Shown: in pieces, positions 16,234-24,324 of the stretch
Layout: the number at the start of each line of letters is the position of its first letter
Numbering within the stretch: position 1 is the first letter of the stretch
Source: Thermoplasmata archaeon
GTDB lineage: Archaea; Thermoplasmatota; Thermoplasmata; Lutacidiplasmatales; UBA184
Assembly: GCA_021790425.1 (NCBI GenBank)
Contig: JAJYEA010000012.1
Coordinates: 1-43,342, forward strand
Length of the DNA: 43,342 bases
Direction: 5' to 3'
Notes under the pieces: model-generated
Seen by the model: only the letters and a program-made list of their open reading frames with translations
Told to the model about the DNA's origin: nothing
Database searches by the model: none
Made by a program: the position numbers and the translations under genes

Positions 16234-17516
16234 GATCTCTCCTTCGCGTCGAGCGGCACGACCTCGGGGGCGGAGTGACGCTCTACACCCAGGGGGCGAT
16301 CGCCTCGTCGCGCATCACCGTGGCCTCCTGGATCTCCCCGGCAGGGTCCTCCCGCGACCCCCCCGGGAAGGAGGGCCTCGCCGCGCTCACGGGACGGCTC
16401 CTGGTCACCGGCACCCGGAAGTGGGACAAGCGGGAGCTTGCCCGGCGGCTGGACCGGATCGCCGCCACCCTCTCCGTGGACGTGTCCTGGGACGGCGTCA
16501 CCGCCGAGATCACGGGCCCCACGGTTGTCGAGCAGGAACTGCTCGACATCCTCTCGGAGGTGGTCGCCCATCCGCGGTTCGACCCGGCCGAGGTCGTCCG
16601 GATCCGTACCGCCATGGAGGAGCGCCTGGCCCGGGACGCGAGCCAGCCGAGCCACCGGGCCGAGCGGGCATTCCTCGAGACGCTCTTCCCCGAGGGCCAT
16701 CCCTACCACCGGAACCCGGGCGGGAACCGGCGCTCGGTGCGCGCGCTCCGTCCCCGGGACGTCGCGGACTTCCACCATCGCAATTACCGCACGGGCGGTT
16801 CGAAGATCGTGATCACCTCCCGCTCGGAGGAACGGGCGGTCCTGCGGGCCGTGAAGGCCCGGATGCCGCCCCTGCCGGACGGGACGACCACGCGCCCCTC
16901 CCTCCCGGGCCGCACGCCCCCGGGAGCCCCGCGCGAGATCGCGCTCCCGATCGCGGGCTCCCAGCAGGTCGAGATCCTCGTCGGGGGCATCGCCCCATCG
17001 AGGACCCACCCGGCCTTCTCTGCCCTCCGGATGGGGAACGAGGTCCTGGGGGGCCGCCCCATCCTGTCCCGCCTCTTCCAATCCGTGCGGGAACAGGAGG
17101 GTCTTGCCTACGACACGGAGAGTGACGTCACGATGCTCCCGGAAGGGGGGTTCTGGAGCGCCGCGGCCGGAACGGGTGCGAAGACCGTGCGGCGGGTCCT
17201 GGGGATCCTGCAGCGCGAGACCCGCCGCATGATGACCCAGCCGGTCTCCCCCGAGGAGCTCCACGCGATCCGGGAGAGCTTCATCGGAAGCTTCCTCCTG
17301 CACACCGACACCCCGCTCGCCGCCCACTCCTTCGCGGACGAGGTCGCGACGTACGACCTCCCGCCCGACCATTTCGAGACCTGGCCCGCGGAGCTTCGCC
17401 GTCTCACCCCCGAGGACATCCGCACCGCCATGGCCGAACATCTCGAGGGATGGGCGCGGCCCCTGGTGGTCGTCGCCGGGCCCCCCGAGGGGGTCCGGTC
17501 GATCCGCGGAGGCTAG
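16230..17516 (+). CDS. M16-family peptidase, non-catalytic partner subunit
   Basis: The 428-residue product has the M16 fold, but where the zinc motif should be it reads LAALTGRLLVTGTRKW, without HxxEH. The C-terminal half keeps the Arg/Tyr substrate-binding pair typical of non-catalytic subunits (SVREQEGLAYDTES) and the earlier HPYHRNPGG block. It should pair with the 13613-14911 product as a heterodimer, as in M16B pairs of bacteria. It starts at GTG 16230, overlapping the preceding stop. The next gene begins one base after its stop. Confidence 0.87.
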   Translation: MRSLLRVERHDLGGGVTLYTQGAIASSRITVASWISPAGSSRDPPGKEGLAALTGRLLVTGTRKWDKRELARRLDRIAATLSVDVSWDGVTAEITGPTVVEQELLDILSEVVAHPRFDPAEVVRIRTAMEERLARDASQPSHRAERAFLETLFPEGHPYHRNPGGNRRSVRALRPRDVADFHHRNYRTGGSKIVITSRSEERAVLRAVKARMPPLPDGTTTRPSLPGRTPPGAPREIALPIAGSQQVEILVGGIAPSRTHPAFSALRMGNEVLGGRPILSRLFQSVREQEGLAYDTESDVTMLPEGGFWSAAAGTGAKTVRRVLGILQRETRRMMTQPVSPEELHAIRESFIGSFLLHTDTPLAAHSFADEVATYDLPPDHFETWPAELRRLTPEDIRTAMAEHLEGWARPLVVVAGPPEGVRSIRGG

Positions 17517-17517
17517 C

Positions 17518-18774
17518 GTGCCCCCCCGCCCCCCGCCGGACAAGGCGGCCGAGGTACCCGCCCAGGACGCCCTCACGGCGCTCTTCACCGAATCGATCCG
17601 GGGGGCCGACGCCTACGCCGCCGTCATGCGCGCCGCCCGGCGCGACGGGGAGGCGCTGCGGGTCGGCAACCGGTTCCTGCGCTCGGACAAGCTCAAGGAG
17701 GTGGCCTTCGTGGCCGCCGGCAACGCGGCCGCCCCCATGGCCTCCGCCCTGGTGCGGAGCCTGGGCGACACGGTCACCCAGGGGCTCGTCATCGGTCCCG
17801 AGGCTCCGCCCGAGGGATTCCCCTTCCGGTCCCGTCTGGTCCGGGAGCCCTTCCTCCCCTCCCCGGAGGGGATGGAGGCGGCCACCGAAGCGCTGGAGCT
17901 CGCCTCGGGACTGGGCCCGGGAGACCTCTTCATCCCCCTGCTGTCCCCGGGCGCCCTCGGGATGCTCGCCCTCCCCCCCGAGGAGCTGGGGCTTGATGCC
18001 TACCGCAGCCTCGTGCAGGAGGCGGCAGAGCGGGCCCTTCCTTGGGAGTCTCTGGGGGCAATGGTCCGTGGGCTCTCCCGGACACAGGGCGGACGGTTGG
18101 CCGCGGCCGTCCGCGGGGCTCCCATAGAAGCCCTGGTCGTCGAGCGGGGCGAGGGCGGCGCCGAGGTGGGAGCGGGCCCTGCGAGCCCACCTCCCGCGGA
18201 CACGGGCGCGAAGTGTCGTCAGGCGCTCGAGTCGCTCGGACGGTGGTCCACGCTCCCTTCCCGAGTCCGGGAGGGGGTCGCGGTGCCCCCCGTGATCGAC
18301 ATGACGCTCGGCCACGCCCCCCACACGGTGGTCGTGGGCGGCCCGGCCGACGCCCTCGATGCCGCCGGTGTCGAGTCCGCGACCCGTCGCCACCGCCCGA
18401 AGCTGGTGGCGCTCCACGATCCCTCGGGACCCGAGGGGGCCGCCCGGCACCTGCTCGACGCGCTCGAGGTCGAGATCCGCAAGCCCTCCGACCGCAACTC
18501 CCGCGGGGTGGCCGTCTTCTCGGGGCTGAGCTTGGGCTCCGTGGAGGGTCGCGAGACCTCCGCGCTTCTCCGCGACTTCCTGGTGGCGGGGCAGAAGCAC
18601 GTGACGCGGCGGGAGGTCTCCCTGGGGGTAATTTACACAGGGGGGTCGATCCGACCCGGGATCGCGCAGGCGACGGGGACCGCGGGCGCCCACCAGGGGC
18701 CCGACCTTGCCAAGATGAAGGGCGGGTTCACGGATGTCGGTATGCTGGGAGTTGCTTGGTACTCACTAGAGTAA
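17518..18774 (+). CDS. Glycerate 2-kinase-like protein (DUF4147/MOFRL type), probably inactive
   Basis: Overall similarity to archaeal glycerate 2-kinases is visible: VAFVAAGNAAAPMASALV aligns with the kinase's GAGKAAAAMA, FIPLLSPGALGMLALP with LISGGGSALL.P, MVRGLSRTQGGRLAAAV with VRKHLS.IKGGRLA, and VAVFSGLSLGSV with the GGETTV strand. But the key residues are changed: the Lys after the first Gly loop is Asn, the Ser/Gly-rich phosphate loop is lost, and no GRNQE or TDGxDG stretch is found. I infer a pseudo-enzyme or an altered activity. It starts with GTG one base after the M16 stop, so it belongs to the same operon. The reading frame is intact, so it is not a pseudogene. Confidence 0.68.
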   Translation: MPPRPPPDKAAEVPAQDALTALFTESIRGADAYAAVMRAARRDGEALRVGNRFLRSDKLKEVAFVAAGNAAAPMASALVRSLGDTVTQGLVIGPEAPPEGFPFRSRLVREPFLPSPEGMEAATEALELASGLGPGDLFIPLLSPGALGMLALPPEELGLDAYRSLVQEAAERALPWESLGAMVRGLSRTQGGRLAAAVRGAPIEALVVERGEGGAEVGAGPASPPPADTGAKCRQALESLGRWSTLPSRVREGVAVPPVIDMTLGHAPHTVVVGGPADALDAAGVESATRRHRPKLVALHDPSGPEGAARHLLDALEVEIRKPSDRNSRGVAVFSGLSLGSVEGRETSALLRDFLVAGQKHVTRREVSLGVIYTGGSIRPGIAQATGTAGAHQGPDLAKMKGGFTDVGMLGVAWYSLE

Positions 18775-18803
18775 GCCTCCCCGTATTCCGGAAAAAGACC
18801 CTC

Positions 18804-18825
18804 CTTTATAGGGGTCGTATTTATA
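18804..18825 (+). promoter_or_regulatory. Two TATA-like boxes before the KaiC-like gene
   Basis: CTTTATA (18804-18810) and TATTTATA (18818-18825) lie 37 and 22 bases (centres) before the ATG at 18844. Either could serve; the second would give a leaderless message starting near the ATG at 18844. Confidence 0.5.
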
Positions 18826-18843
18826 GTCTCGGGTGGCCTAGTC

Positions 18844-21027
18844 ATGCATGCGCATTCCATGGCCGAAGCTACGGGGCATCCCCCGGTCCACGGTGAGTCC
18901 CGGGAGGAACCGAAGCGCGATCATGCGCTCCGGGTCCTCGCCGAGAAGCTTTCGGTCTCCCCCGAGGTAGCGGGGAAGCTCTATTCCTCCGGTCTCAAGA
19001 CCGCGGATGCCGTGCATTCCGCCCCGACGGAGGCGTTGACCGCCGCCGGCCTCTCCGAGGAGGACATCGCCCGGGTCCACTCCCAAGTGGAATTCGATGC
19101 CGCCTCCCCAGATGCCCGTCTCGAGCAGTGGCTGGAGACGAAGGTACGAACGAGCCGGAAGGGCGCCTCGCATCGCAAGGGACGTGCCCGGACGACGGAG
19201 TCGGACGAGCTGTTCCAGCGATGGGTCGCTGGTGACGATTCCGCCTTCGCCCCCTGGCTGCAGCCTGAAAAGCCCGCTCACCCGGAGACGCCCGCTACGA
19301 CTTCCGAGCCGGCTCCCGCTCCCGCGGAGACACCTCCATCGCCGGCTTCGCCCACCGCTCCCGGCGAACCCGCCGCGGAAGCTCCCAAGGCGCCCGAGCC
19401 CACTTCAGAACCTGCCCCCGTTGCACCCCCGGCGGCGCCTGCGGAAGGGGTCGCTCCTCCCGAAGCGCCGGCGGTGGCTCTTCCCGGGGAGGAGTCCGAG
19501 CGGAAGCTGGCGGGTTGGGTCGACGGCCTGAGCAACCGGATCGGGGCGCCGGGCACCGACATGGAGGCGCTCCTGAAGGAGGGCCGCCAGTTGGCGCAGG
19601 AGTACCAGGCGCTCATCCGTCGCAACCGGGAGATGGACGAGGAGCTCTCCCACGTCAAGAAGGGGTCGGTGGCGGTCATCAAGTTCGTTCGCAGCAAGGA
19701 GGCGCGTCTCCGGGAGGAGGCGATCGCCGCCAAGGAGGAGGAGATGCAGGGCCTCCGCGCCCGCATCGCCGATCTCGAGTCCTCCTCGCCGTCCGGGGGC
19801 GCCAAGCCGGAGGGTCCCGCCGAAGGGAAGGGATCGTGGAGCTCCGACAAGACCTCGCCCGCCGCGCTCGCCCCGATGGTCGAGGCGCTCAAGTCGAAGG
19901 AGCGTCTCCTCAAGGCCCGCGAGGAGGAGCTTACCGCGAAGCTCGACGAGGTCAGGGTCCGGTCCGAGGAGTTCGAGCGCAAGAAGGCCCCCCTCGCGAT
20001 GCGGGAGGAGCAGATCGTCAAGTGGGAGGAGGAGGTGAAGCTCCGCGAGGCGGAGCTCAAGTCGAAGATCCTCAAGTACGAGGCCGACCAGAAGGCGCTC
20101 CAGGACCCCGAGATCCTAGAGAAGCTGAAGCACCTCGCCGACCTCGACGGGGAGATCGCCCACCGGGAGTCGGAGGTCAAGGCCCGGGAGGAGTTCCTCA
20201 CCCGGAAGCTCGAGGAGCTGCAGGGGAAGGAGAAGGAGGTGGTCGATGCCGAGATCGCCCACGCCGAGGACGAGATCAAGGTGGAGCGCACCTCGGAGCG
20301 CGCCCGGACGGGCGTCGCGCGGCTGGACGACCTCCTCTACGGCGGGCTCCCGCTCGGATGCAACGTCCTCATCAACGGGGGCAAGCACACCGGGAAGGAG
20401 GTCCTCGCCAAGTTCCTCGCGGCCGAGGGGCTGAAGAAGGGGGTGCCCGTCCTCTGGGTCCTCACCGACACCGACCCCGCGATGGTCCGCGAGGAGATGT
20501 CGCTCATCCTCAAGACCTACGACGAGTACGAGCGGCGCGGCCTCGTCCGCTACATCGATCTGTACTCGCTCACCCTCGGGACCGCGAAGCCGGAGCCGAA
20601 CGTCATGCTCATCCAGATCCAGGACGCGACCGCCCTCGCGGAGCTCTCCAAGGCGGTCGATGCCGTGAGCGCGGACTTCCTCAAGATCTCCCGCTACTAC
20701 CGGCTCGTCTTCCAGTCCCTCTCCACCGTGACCGCCTACCTCGACACCCGGCAGACCCTCGCCTTCCTCCAGGCCTTCACCGGCCGCCGGCTCCGCGAGA
20801 AGGTGGTGGCCTACTACCTGCTCGAGACCGGGATGCACGAGGAGGGGGACATCGAGATGCTCGAGCACGTGATGTCGGGCTCGTTCAACATGAAGGTGGA
20901 GTCCCTGAAGACCTTCCTCTCGGTCAAGGGAGTGGTCGACGAAGTGCAGTCCCGCGCCTGGGTGAACTACAACTTCACCCGCAGCGTCTTCTCGATGGGT
21001 TCGTTCTCGCTCGACCACATCCGGTAG
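18844..21027 (+). CDS. Helix-hairpin-helix / coiled-coil protein with a C-terminal KaiC-like (RecA-fold) pseudo-ATPase domain
   Basis: Order of parts in 727 residues: a helix-hairpin-helix-like segment (about 25-75, VLAEKLSVSPEVAGKLYSSG.KTADAV..A), a basic patch, a long Pro/Ala/Glu linker (about 135-215), a long coiled coil (about 235-485), and a KaiC/RAD55-like domain (about 490-727, TGVARLDDLLYGGLPLGCNVL). The domain's Walker A reads GGKHTGKE (512-519), with Glu instead of Thr/Ser, and the Walker B strand reads LVFQSLST, with Gln624 where KaiC has Asp. It probably binds or senses rather than hydrolyses nucleotide. The layout suggests a DNA- or filament-associated scaffold; this is inference. 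ATG 18859 is an alternative start. Confidence 0.75.
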   Translation: MHAHSMAEATGHPPVHGESREEPKRDHALRVLAEKLSVSPEVAGKLYSSGLKTADAVHSAPTEALTAAGLSEEDIARVHSQVEFDAASPDARLEQWLETKVRTSRKGASHRKGRARTTESDELFQRWVAGDDSAFAPWLQPEKPAHPETPATTSEPAPAPAETPPSPASPTAPGEPAAEAPKAPEPTSEPAPVAPPAAPAEGVAPPEAPAVALPGEESERKLAGWVDGLSNRIGAPGTDMEALLKEGRQLAQEYQALIRRNREMDEELSHVKKGSVAVIKFVRSKEARLREEAIAAKEEEMQGLRARIADLESSSPSGGAKPEGPAEGKGSWSSDKTSPAALAPMVEALKSKERLLKAREEELTAKLDEVRVRSEEFERKKAPLAMREEQIVKWEEEVKLREAELKSKILKYEADQKALQDPEILEKLKHLADLDGEIAHRESEVKAREEFLTRKLEELQGKEKEVVDAEIAHAEDEIKVERTSERARTGVARLDDLLYGGLPLGCNVLINGGKHTGKEVLAKFLAAEGLKKGVPVLWVLTDTDPAMVREEMSLILKTYDEYERRGLVRYIDLYSLTLGTAKPEPNVMLIQIQDATALAELSKAVDAVSADFLKISRYYRLVFQSLSTVTAYLDTRQTLAFLQAFTGRRLREKVVAYYLLETGMHEEGDIEMLEHVMSGSFNMKVESLKTFLSVKGVVDEVQSRAWVNYNFTRSVFSMGSFSLDHIR

Positions 21028-21142
21028 ACGGGCATGGGGGGCCGTTGGGCCCCGGGTCACCATGAAGATCCCTCGGCGTGGCTCCGCTCCGGTGGCACGG
21101 CGGAAGATGCCCACAGGAGGCTCGCCGGTCTTGGTACGGTGG

Positions 21143-21149
21143 TTATATA
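21143..21149 (+). promoter_or_regulatory. TATA box of the SRP RNA gene
   Basis: TTATATA centred at 21146; 26 bases downstream is 21172, at the predicted 5' end of the SRP RNA. Confidence 0.75.
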
Positions 21150-21173
21150 GTACCGGCGGGTTCCACCTTTCGC

Positions 21174-21447
21174 CAGGCTAGACCGGGGGGTTAGGCGTCC
21201 CCTTGTACACCAAAATCGTCTTCAGTGGGGGTGACAGTTCGGAGCGACACCACGCGGTGAGAATTGCCCATCCTACATCCGATGACCATCCCGTCCCACC
21301 GGGCCGGATGCATCGCGACGGGTTTCCGGAGGGAAGCCCTAGCGGTTATCCATCGCGGGAACCAGGCGAGGTCCTGACGGGAGCAGCCCTACCGTGACAG
21401 ACCGGCGCTGGTGGGGAAGCGGGACTGAGGGTCGGGGTGGGGCTACA
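21174..21447 (+). ncRNA. ffs: Signal recognition particle 7S RNA
   Basis: The 5' part (CTAGACCGGGGGGTTAGGCG then TCCCC) is the archaeal 7S RNA start, including the Alu-domain loops. Helix 8, the SRP54 site, is at 21369-21388: AGGTCC, tetraloop TGAC (21375-21378), GGGAGCAGCC, the same layout as the bacterial AGGUCC-GGAA-GGAAGCAGCC. The 3' end (GGTCGGGGTGGGGCTA) can pair with the 5' TAGACC, closing helix 1. About 274 bases, slightly short for an archaeal SRP RNA. The tetraloop is of the rarer URRC class rather than GNAR. A T-rich stretch (21448-21454) follows. Ends are good to a few bases. Confidence 0.9.
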
Positions 21448-21499
21448 GTTCTTATCGCGGGGCGGCCATCCGGACGCGCCTGGTACCGACCTGTCCGTG

Positions 21500-22435
21500 T
21501 CACGCCGTAGGAGAGCGGGAGGAGCGCGCGCGGAGCCGCTCCTCCTCCATCGCCTCCCAGATCGCGGGGTCGAGGTATCGTAGCTTCTGGAACGTGTTGC
21601 CCACGAGCCATTCGCCCCCGTCGAGGGCGACCACCTGGCCGGTGATGTAGGAGGAGGTGTCGCTCACGAGGAAGGTGGCGAGGTCGCAGAGCTCCTCGTG
21701 GGTCCCGAAGCGTCCGAGGGGGATGCTCGAGGCCGCCTCGTCCTCGAAGGATGCGGTGGGCATGAGCCGCTCCCACGCCCCGGGGGTCGGGATCGGTCCG
21801 GGGGCGATCGCGTTCAGACGGATCCCGTGCTTCGCCCACTCCACCGCGAGCGAGCGCGTGAGCGCGAGGACGCCCGCCTTCGCCACGGCCGAGGGGATCA
21901 CGTGGGCCGCCCCGGTCCACGCGTAGGTGGTCACGATGCTCAGCACCACGCCTGGCTGATGCGCCTCGATCCAACGCCGACCCGCGGCCTGGGTCACGTA
22001 GAAACTTCCGTTGAGTACGGTGCCGACAACGCTCTGGAAGGCGTTGGGGCTGAGTTGTTCGGTCCGGGCCATGAAGTTCCCGGCCGCATTGTTCACCACG
22101 ATGTCGAGGCCCCCGAGCACGCGGTAAGCCTCATCGACCAGCGCCCGGTCCTGCTCCGGGTCCTTCACGTCGGTGACCTTCCAATGGGCCTCCCCTCCCT
22201 CCTTTCGGATGGCTTCGCAGGTGGCCACGAGGTTCTCTTCCTTACGCGAGGCGATGAGGACGCGGGCTCCGAGCGAGCAGAACCGGCGTGCCATGCTCCG
22301 ACCCAGTCCCGTCCCACCTCCCGTGATGAGGACCCGCTTGCCCTGCAACAGGCCGGGGGAGAAGCGCCGGCTTCCGACCACGCCGTCGAGCGGCTCCACT
22401 ACGTCCGTCCGCTGCGTTGGAGAGTTGGGGCTCAT
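21500..22435 (-). CDS. Short-chain dehydrogenase, 2,4-dienoyl-CoA reductase-like
   Basis: The Rossmann start is VLITGGGTGLGRSMA (GxxxGxG), followed by NNAAGNF and the catalytic region SIVTTYAWTGAAHVIPSAVAKAGVLALTRSLAVEW. Where classical SDRs have YxxxK this has SAVAK, the arrangement of 2,4-dienoyl-CoA reductases, whose catalytic Tyr lies earlier (a Tyr is present in TTYAW). RLNAIAPGPIPTPGAW and GQVVALDGGEWL also match that subgroup. The role would be NADPH-dependent reduction of dienoyl-CoA in fatty-acid breakdown, or another acyl-CoA or alcohol substrate. ATG start at 22433-22435; a TATA-like TTTTACG near 22468-22474 (minus strand) gives a very short leader. It stands alone, convergent with the SRP RNA gene. 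Confidence 0.82.
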   Translation of the reverse strand: MSPNSPTQRTDVVEPLDGVVGSRRFSPGLLQGKRVLITGGGTGLGRSMARRFCSLGARVLIASRKEENLVATCEAIRKEGGEAHWKVTDVKDPEQDRALVDEAYRVLGGLDIVVNNAAGNFMARTEQLSPNAFQSVVGTVLNGSFYVTQAAGRRWIEAHQPGVVLSIVTTYAWTGAAHVIPSAVAKAGVLALTRSLAVEWAKHGIRLNAIAPGPIPTPGAWERLMPTASFEDEAASSIPLGRFGTHEELCDLATFLVSDTSSYITGQVVALDGGEWLVGNTFQKLRYLDPAIWEAMEEERLRARSSRSPTA

Positions 22436-22695
22436 CGAGGTCCGGGACCGAGGAGCCGTTCGAACGTAAAAGGCTTGGGAGGTTCGGAGTTCTATGGACC
22501 CGAACTCTAGAGGGTCCTTCCCCGAAATCTGGGGTCTTCGGGATCTACCCTGACCACGATTGAGAGCACTGCTGGTTCAAGCGGGTCGGGAACCCGCGGG
22601 TTACGCAGGTGGATCTATGCCCCACCGGCCAGCTCCCGGCAGGGTGGGGACAAACGTCGACCACCTCCCTCCTTGGCGATAGGTGGTTGACACAA

Positions 22696-22720
22696 GGCTT
22701 ATATTAACACCACATGTTAA
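22696..22720 (+). promoter_or_regulatory. Promoter and inverted-repeat operator of the DUF7718/HTH pair
   Basis: A TATA box (GGCTTATATTAA, 22696-22707) is overlapped by a perfect inverted repeat: TTAACA (22704-22709) and TGTTAA (22715-22720) with a 5-base spacer, ending three bases before the ATG at 22724. The position suits autorepression by the wHTH protein of the operon. Confidence 0.68.
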
Positions 22721-22723
22721 GTT

Positions 22724-23032
22724 ATGACGAGGAGAAGCCGGATCACCATGCCGCTGACTGAGGAAGACCGGATCGAGATCCCGATCGAGAAGGAAGGAGG
22801 GAAGGTGACGGACTTCGTGGTGAACTACGTGGCGACCATCTCGGGCAGAGACTACTCTGTTGTCCGCTACGACACCAATCATGGCTTCCCCCACAAGGGC
22901 ACCTTGCGCCGAGATGGTACTTTGGAACGTAAGGAGAAGTTGCCGATGATCGATCTGCACTGGCTCACCGACCGCGCGATCGACGAACTCAAGGAGAACT
23001 GGCGGACCTACCGCCGGAGGTTCGTGAGATGA
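22724..23032 (+). CDS. DUF7718-like small protein, candidate toxin
   Basis: The 102-residue protein has a VVRYDTNHGFPHKGTL motif (RYDxxHG..H) and an ENWRTYRRRF C-terminus, the pattern I associate with DUF7718/TumE-like proteins that often stand before a winged-helix protein in archaea. The biochemical function is not established; the toxin role is inferred from the pairing. ATG 22724 fits the TATA spacing; ATG 22748 is possible. The stop overlaps the next start (ATGA at 23029-23032). Confidence 0.65.
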   Translation: MTRRSRITMPLTEEDRIEIPIEKEGGKVTDFVVNYVATISGRDYSVVRYDTNHGFPHKGTLRRDGTLERKEKLPMIDLHWLTDRAIDELKENWRTYRRRFVR

Positions 23033-23424
23033 GGGAGGTAAGGGAGGGTGCGGCGGGGCGGCGCCTCGAGCAGGTCCGCCAGTTCATGCACAGGGTCATC
23101 GGCCGGCCGGAGCTCATGGATTCCTTCCCCGAGGAGGTGTACGTCCCGCTGGACACGGACGTGGCATCGCTCTTCGCGCCAGCCCGCCTGGAACTCCTCC
23201 GTGGCATATCCGAAGGGCCGAGAACGGTGAGCGACTTGGCACGCTCGGCCCGAAGGAAGGTGCCAGCGGTTTCCCGCGATCTCCGGCTCTTGGAAAAGCA
23301 CGGGCTGATTCGATTCCGGGTGGAGGGCAGGAGGAAGTACGCCGAGCTGATCCGGCACTTCGTGGTCCTCCCACTGGATGTGATGTCCGGGCAAAAGGAC
23401 AAACGCAGGACCCCGGCACCGTAG
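23029..23424 (+). CDS. Winged-helix transcriptional regulator (ArsR / HVO_A0114-like), candidate antitoxin
   Basis: The core of the 131-residue product is a winged helix: FAPARLELLRGISEGPRTVSDLARSARRKVPAVSRDLRLLEKHGLIRFRVEGRRKYAEL, with the recognition helix at about 82-95 and the wing in the Arg/Lys-rich hairpin. It resembles the HVO_A0114 group of putative DNA-binding antitoxins. Translation is coupled to the DUF7718-like gene. The TTAACA/TGTTAA palindrome in front of the operon is the obvious candidate binding site. Confidence 0.75.
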   Translation: MREVREGAAGRRLEQVRQFMHRVIGRPELMDSFPEEVYVPLDTDVASLFAPARLELLRGISEGPRTVSDLARSARRKVPAVSRDLRLLEKHGLIRFRVEGRRKYAELIRHFVVLPLDVMSGQKDKRRTPAP

Positions 23425-23621
23425 TCCGGTCCTTGCCGCCCGAACCCACCCTTGGCGGTATCCGTCCTATCCTCCCCAGTCGACAGGGGCGTCTTCATGC
23501 CGATTGTATGGTCAGGTCCACTGGGGCCCGAGGGTTCCGGAGGGATGGGACCTGCTCCTTGGGCCTGCGGGTGGAGATGCGCGGGTGTCCTCACGACCCC
23601 GGGGGGCACCCAACAACAAGA

Positions 23622-24008
23622 CTACTTCCGCTTCGAAGGTTCCGCGGGCGCATCGCGGTCGAAGTGCGGCATCCCCTCGGGAAGCACCAAAGAGAACTCG
23701 ACCAGGCCCTGTACCTTGCCGTCGGACTTCCAAGGAGTCTGGTAGATGAGCTTCCTCTGTCCCTTCTTCGTAATGGTGTAGACATTGGGCTTGCCGGAGG
23801 CGAGGATCTCCTTGAGCTTCTGTTGCGACTCCGGAGTGTGGCACTCGAGCATGTTCTTGCCGATGAGCCCCTTCCCCCCTTCTTGGGCGAAGGTCTCCGC
23901 GGCCCTCGCGTTGACGTAGAGGATCGTGAAGTCCTTCGAGCATGCCGTGATCGCAAAGGGAAGCTCTTCGGGCCACTCTGCGGGGAGGGCGACGGTAGGG
24001 GGGGTCAT
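23622..24008 (-). CDS. Single PAS-domain protein
   Basis: The 128 residues are almost entirely one PAS domain: LPFAITACSKDFTILYVNARAAETF (first strands), GKGLIGKNMLECHTPESQQKLKEIL (helix and FG region), then VYTITKKGQRKLIYQTPWKSDGKVQGLVEFSL (last strands). No output domain, so it likely works as a sensor or adaptor for a partner. ATG 24008 is chosen because residues from the longer frame (24116) show no similarity; the product then begins about 15 residues before the PAS core. The gene is isolated. Confidence 0.75.
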   Translation of the reverse strand: MTPPTVALPAEWPEELPFAITACSKDFTILYVNARAAETFAQEGGKGLIGKNMLECHTPESQQKLKEILASGKPNVYTITKKGQRKLIYQTPWKSDGKVQGLVEFSLVLPEGMPHFDRDAPAEPSKRK

Positions 24009-24324
24009 GACATGGCCCACTACCGTCGGAACTTGAAGGCTGGCCCACCCCCATCTCGTCTGCGGGCGGCCCATCTCCATTAGGGTGGTCCCCGCGATGG
24101 GCGCTAGGGACCCCACAGGTCACAACTCGAATTTCCCGTCCGGTTCCTTCTCTGGTCCCACCACTCCCCGGCTCGGCGGCTGGCGGTCCTGCCTGCGTGC
24201 TAGTCCGGATTCGCAGACGGTCGGATGCACACCCCGACATCGTGGAGACCTCCTCATGGAGGCAGGCCAATCGTTGGGAGTGATCTCTCTCGAGGAAGGG
24301 GCGTTCCACCCAGTTGATATTTGG
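24009..24324. other. Intergenic stretch, nothing recognised
   Basis: Between two minus-strand genes. I looked for a tRNA or small gene and found no cloverleaf, no TATA box with a following start, and no recognisable protein motif. Confidence 0.5.

Noticed and set aside
13583-17588. Long minus-strand frames opposite the M16 operon, and long plus-strand frames extending upstream of 14908 and 16230
   Set aside because: They arise from low stop frequency at high GC. Only the parts after the GTGA overlaps show family similarity, so starts were moved to 14908 and 16230.
22570-22620. T-arm-like hairpin (GCGGG/CCCGC around a 7-base loop on the minus strand) suggesting a tRNA
   Set aside because: No matching acceptor 5' strand, D-arm or anticodon arm within range; probably only a hairpin.
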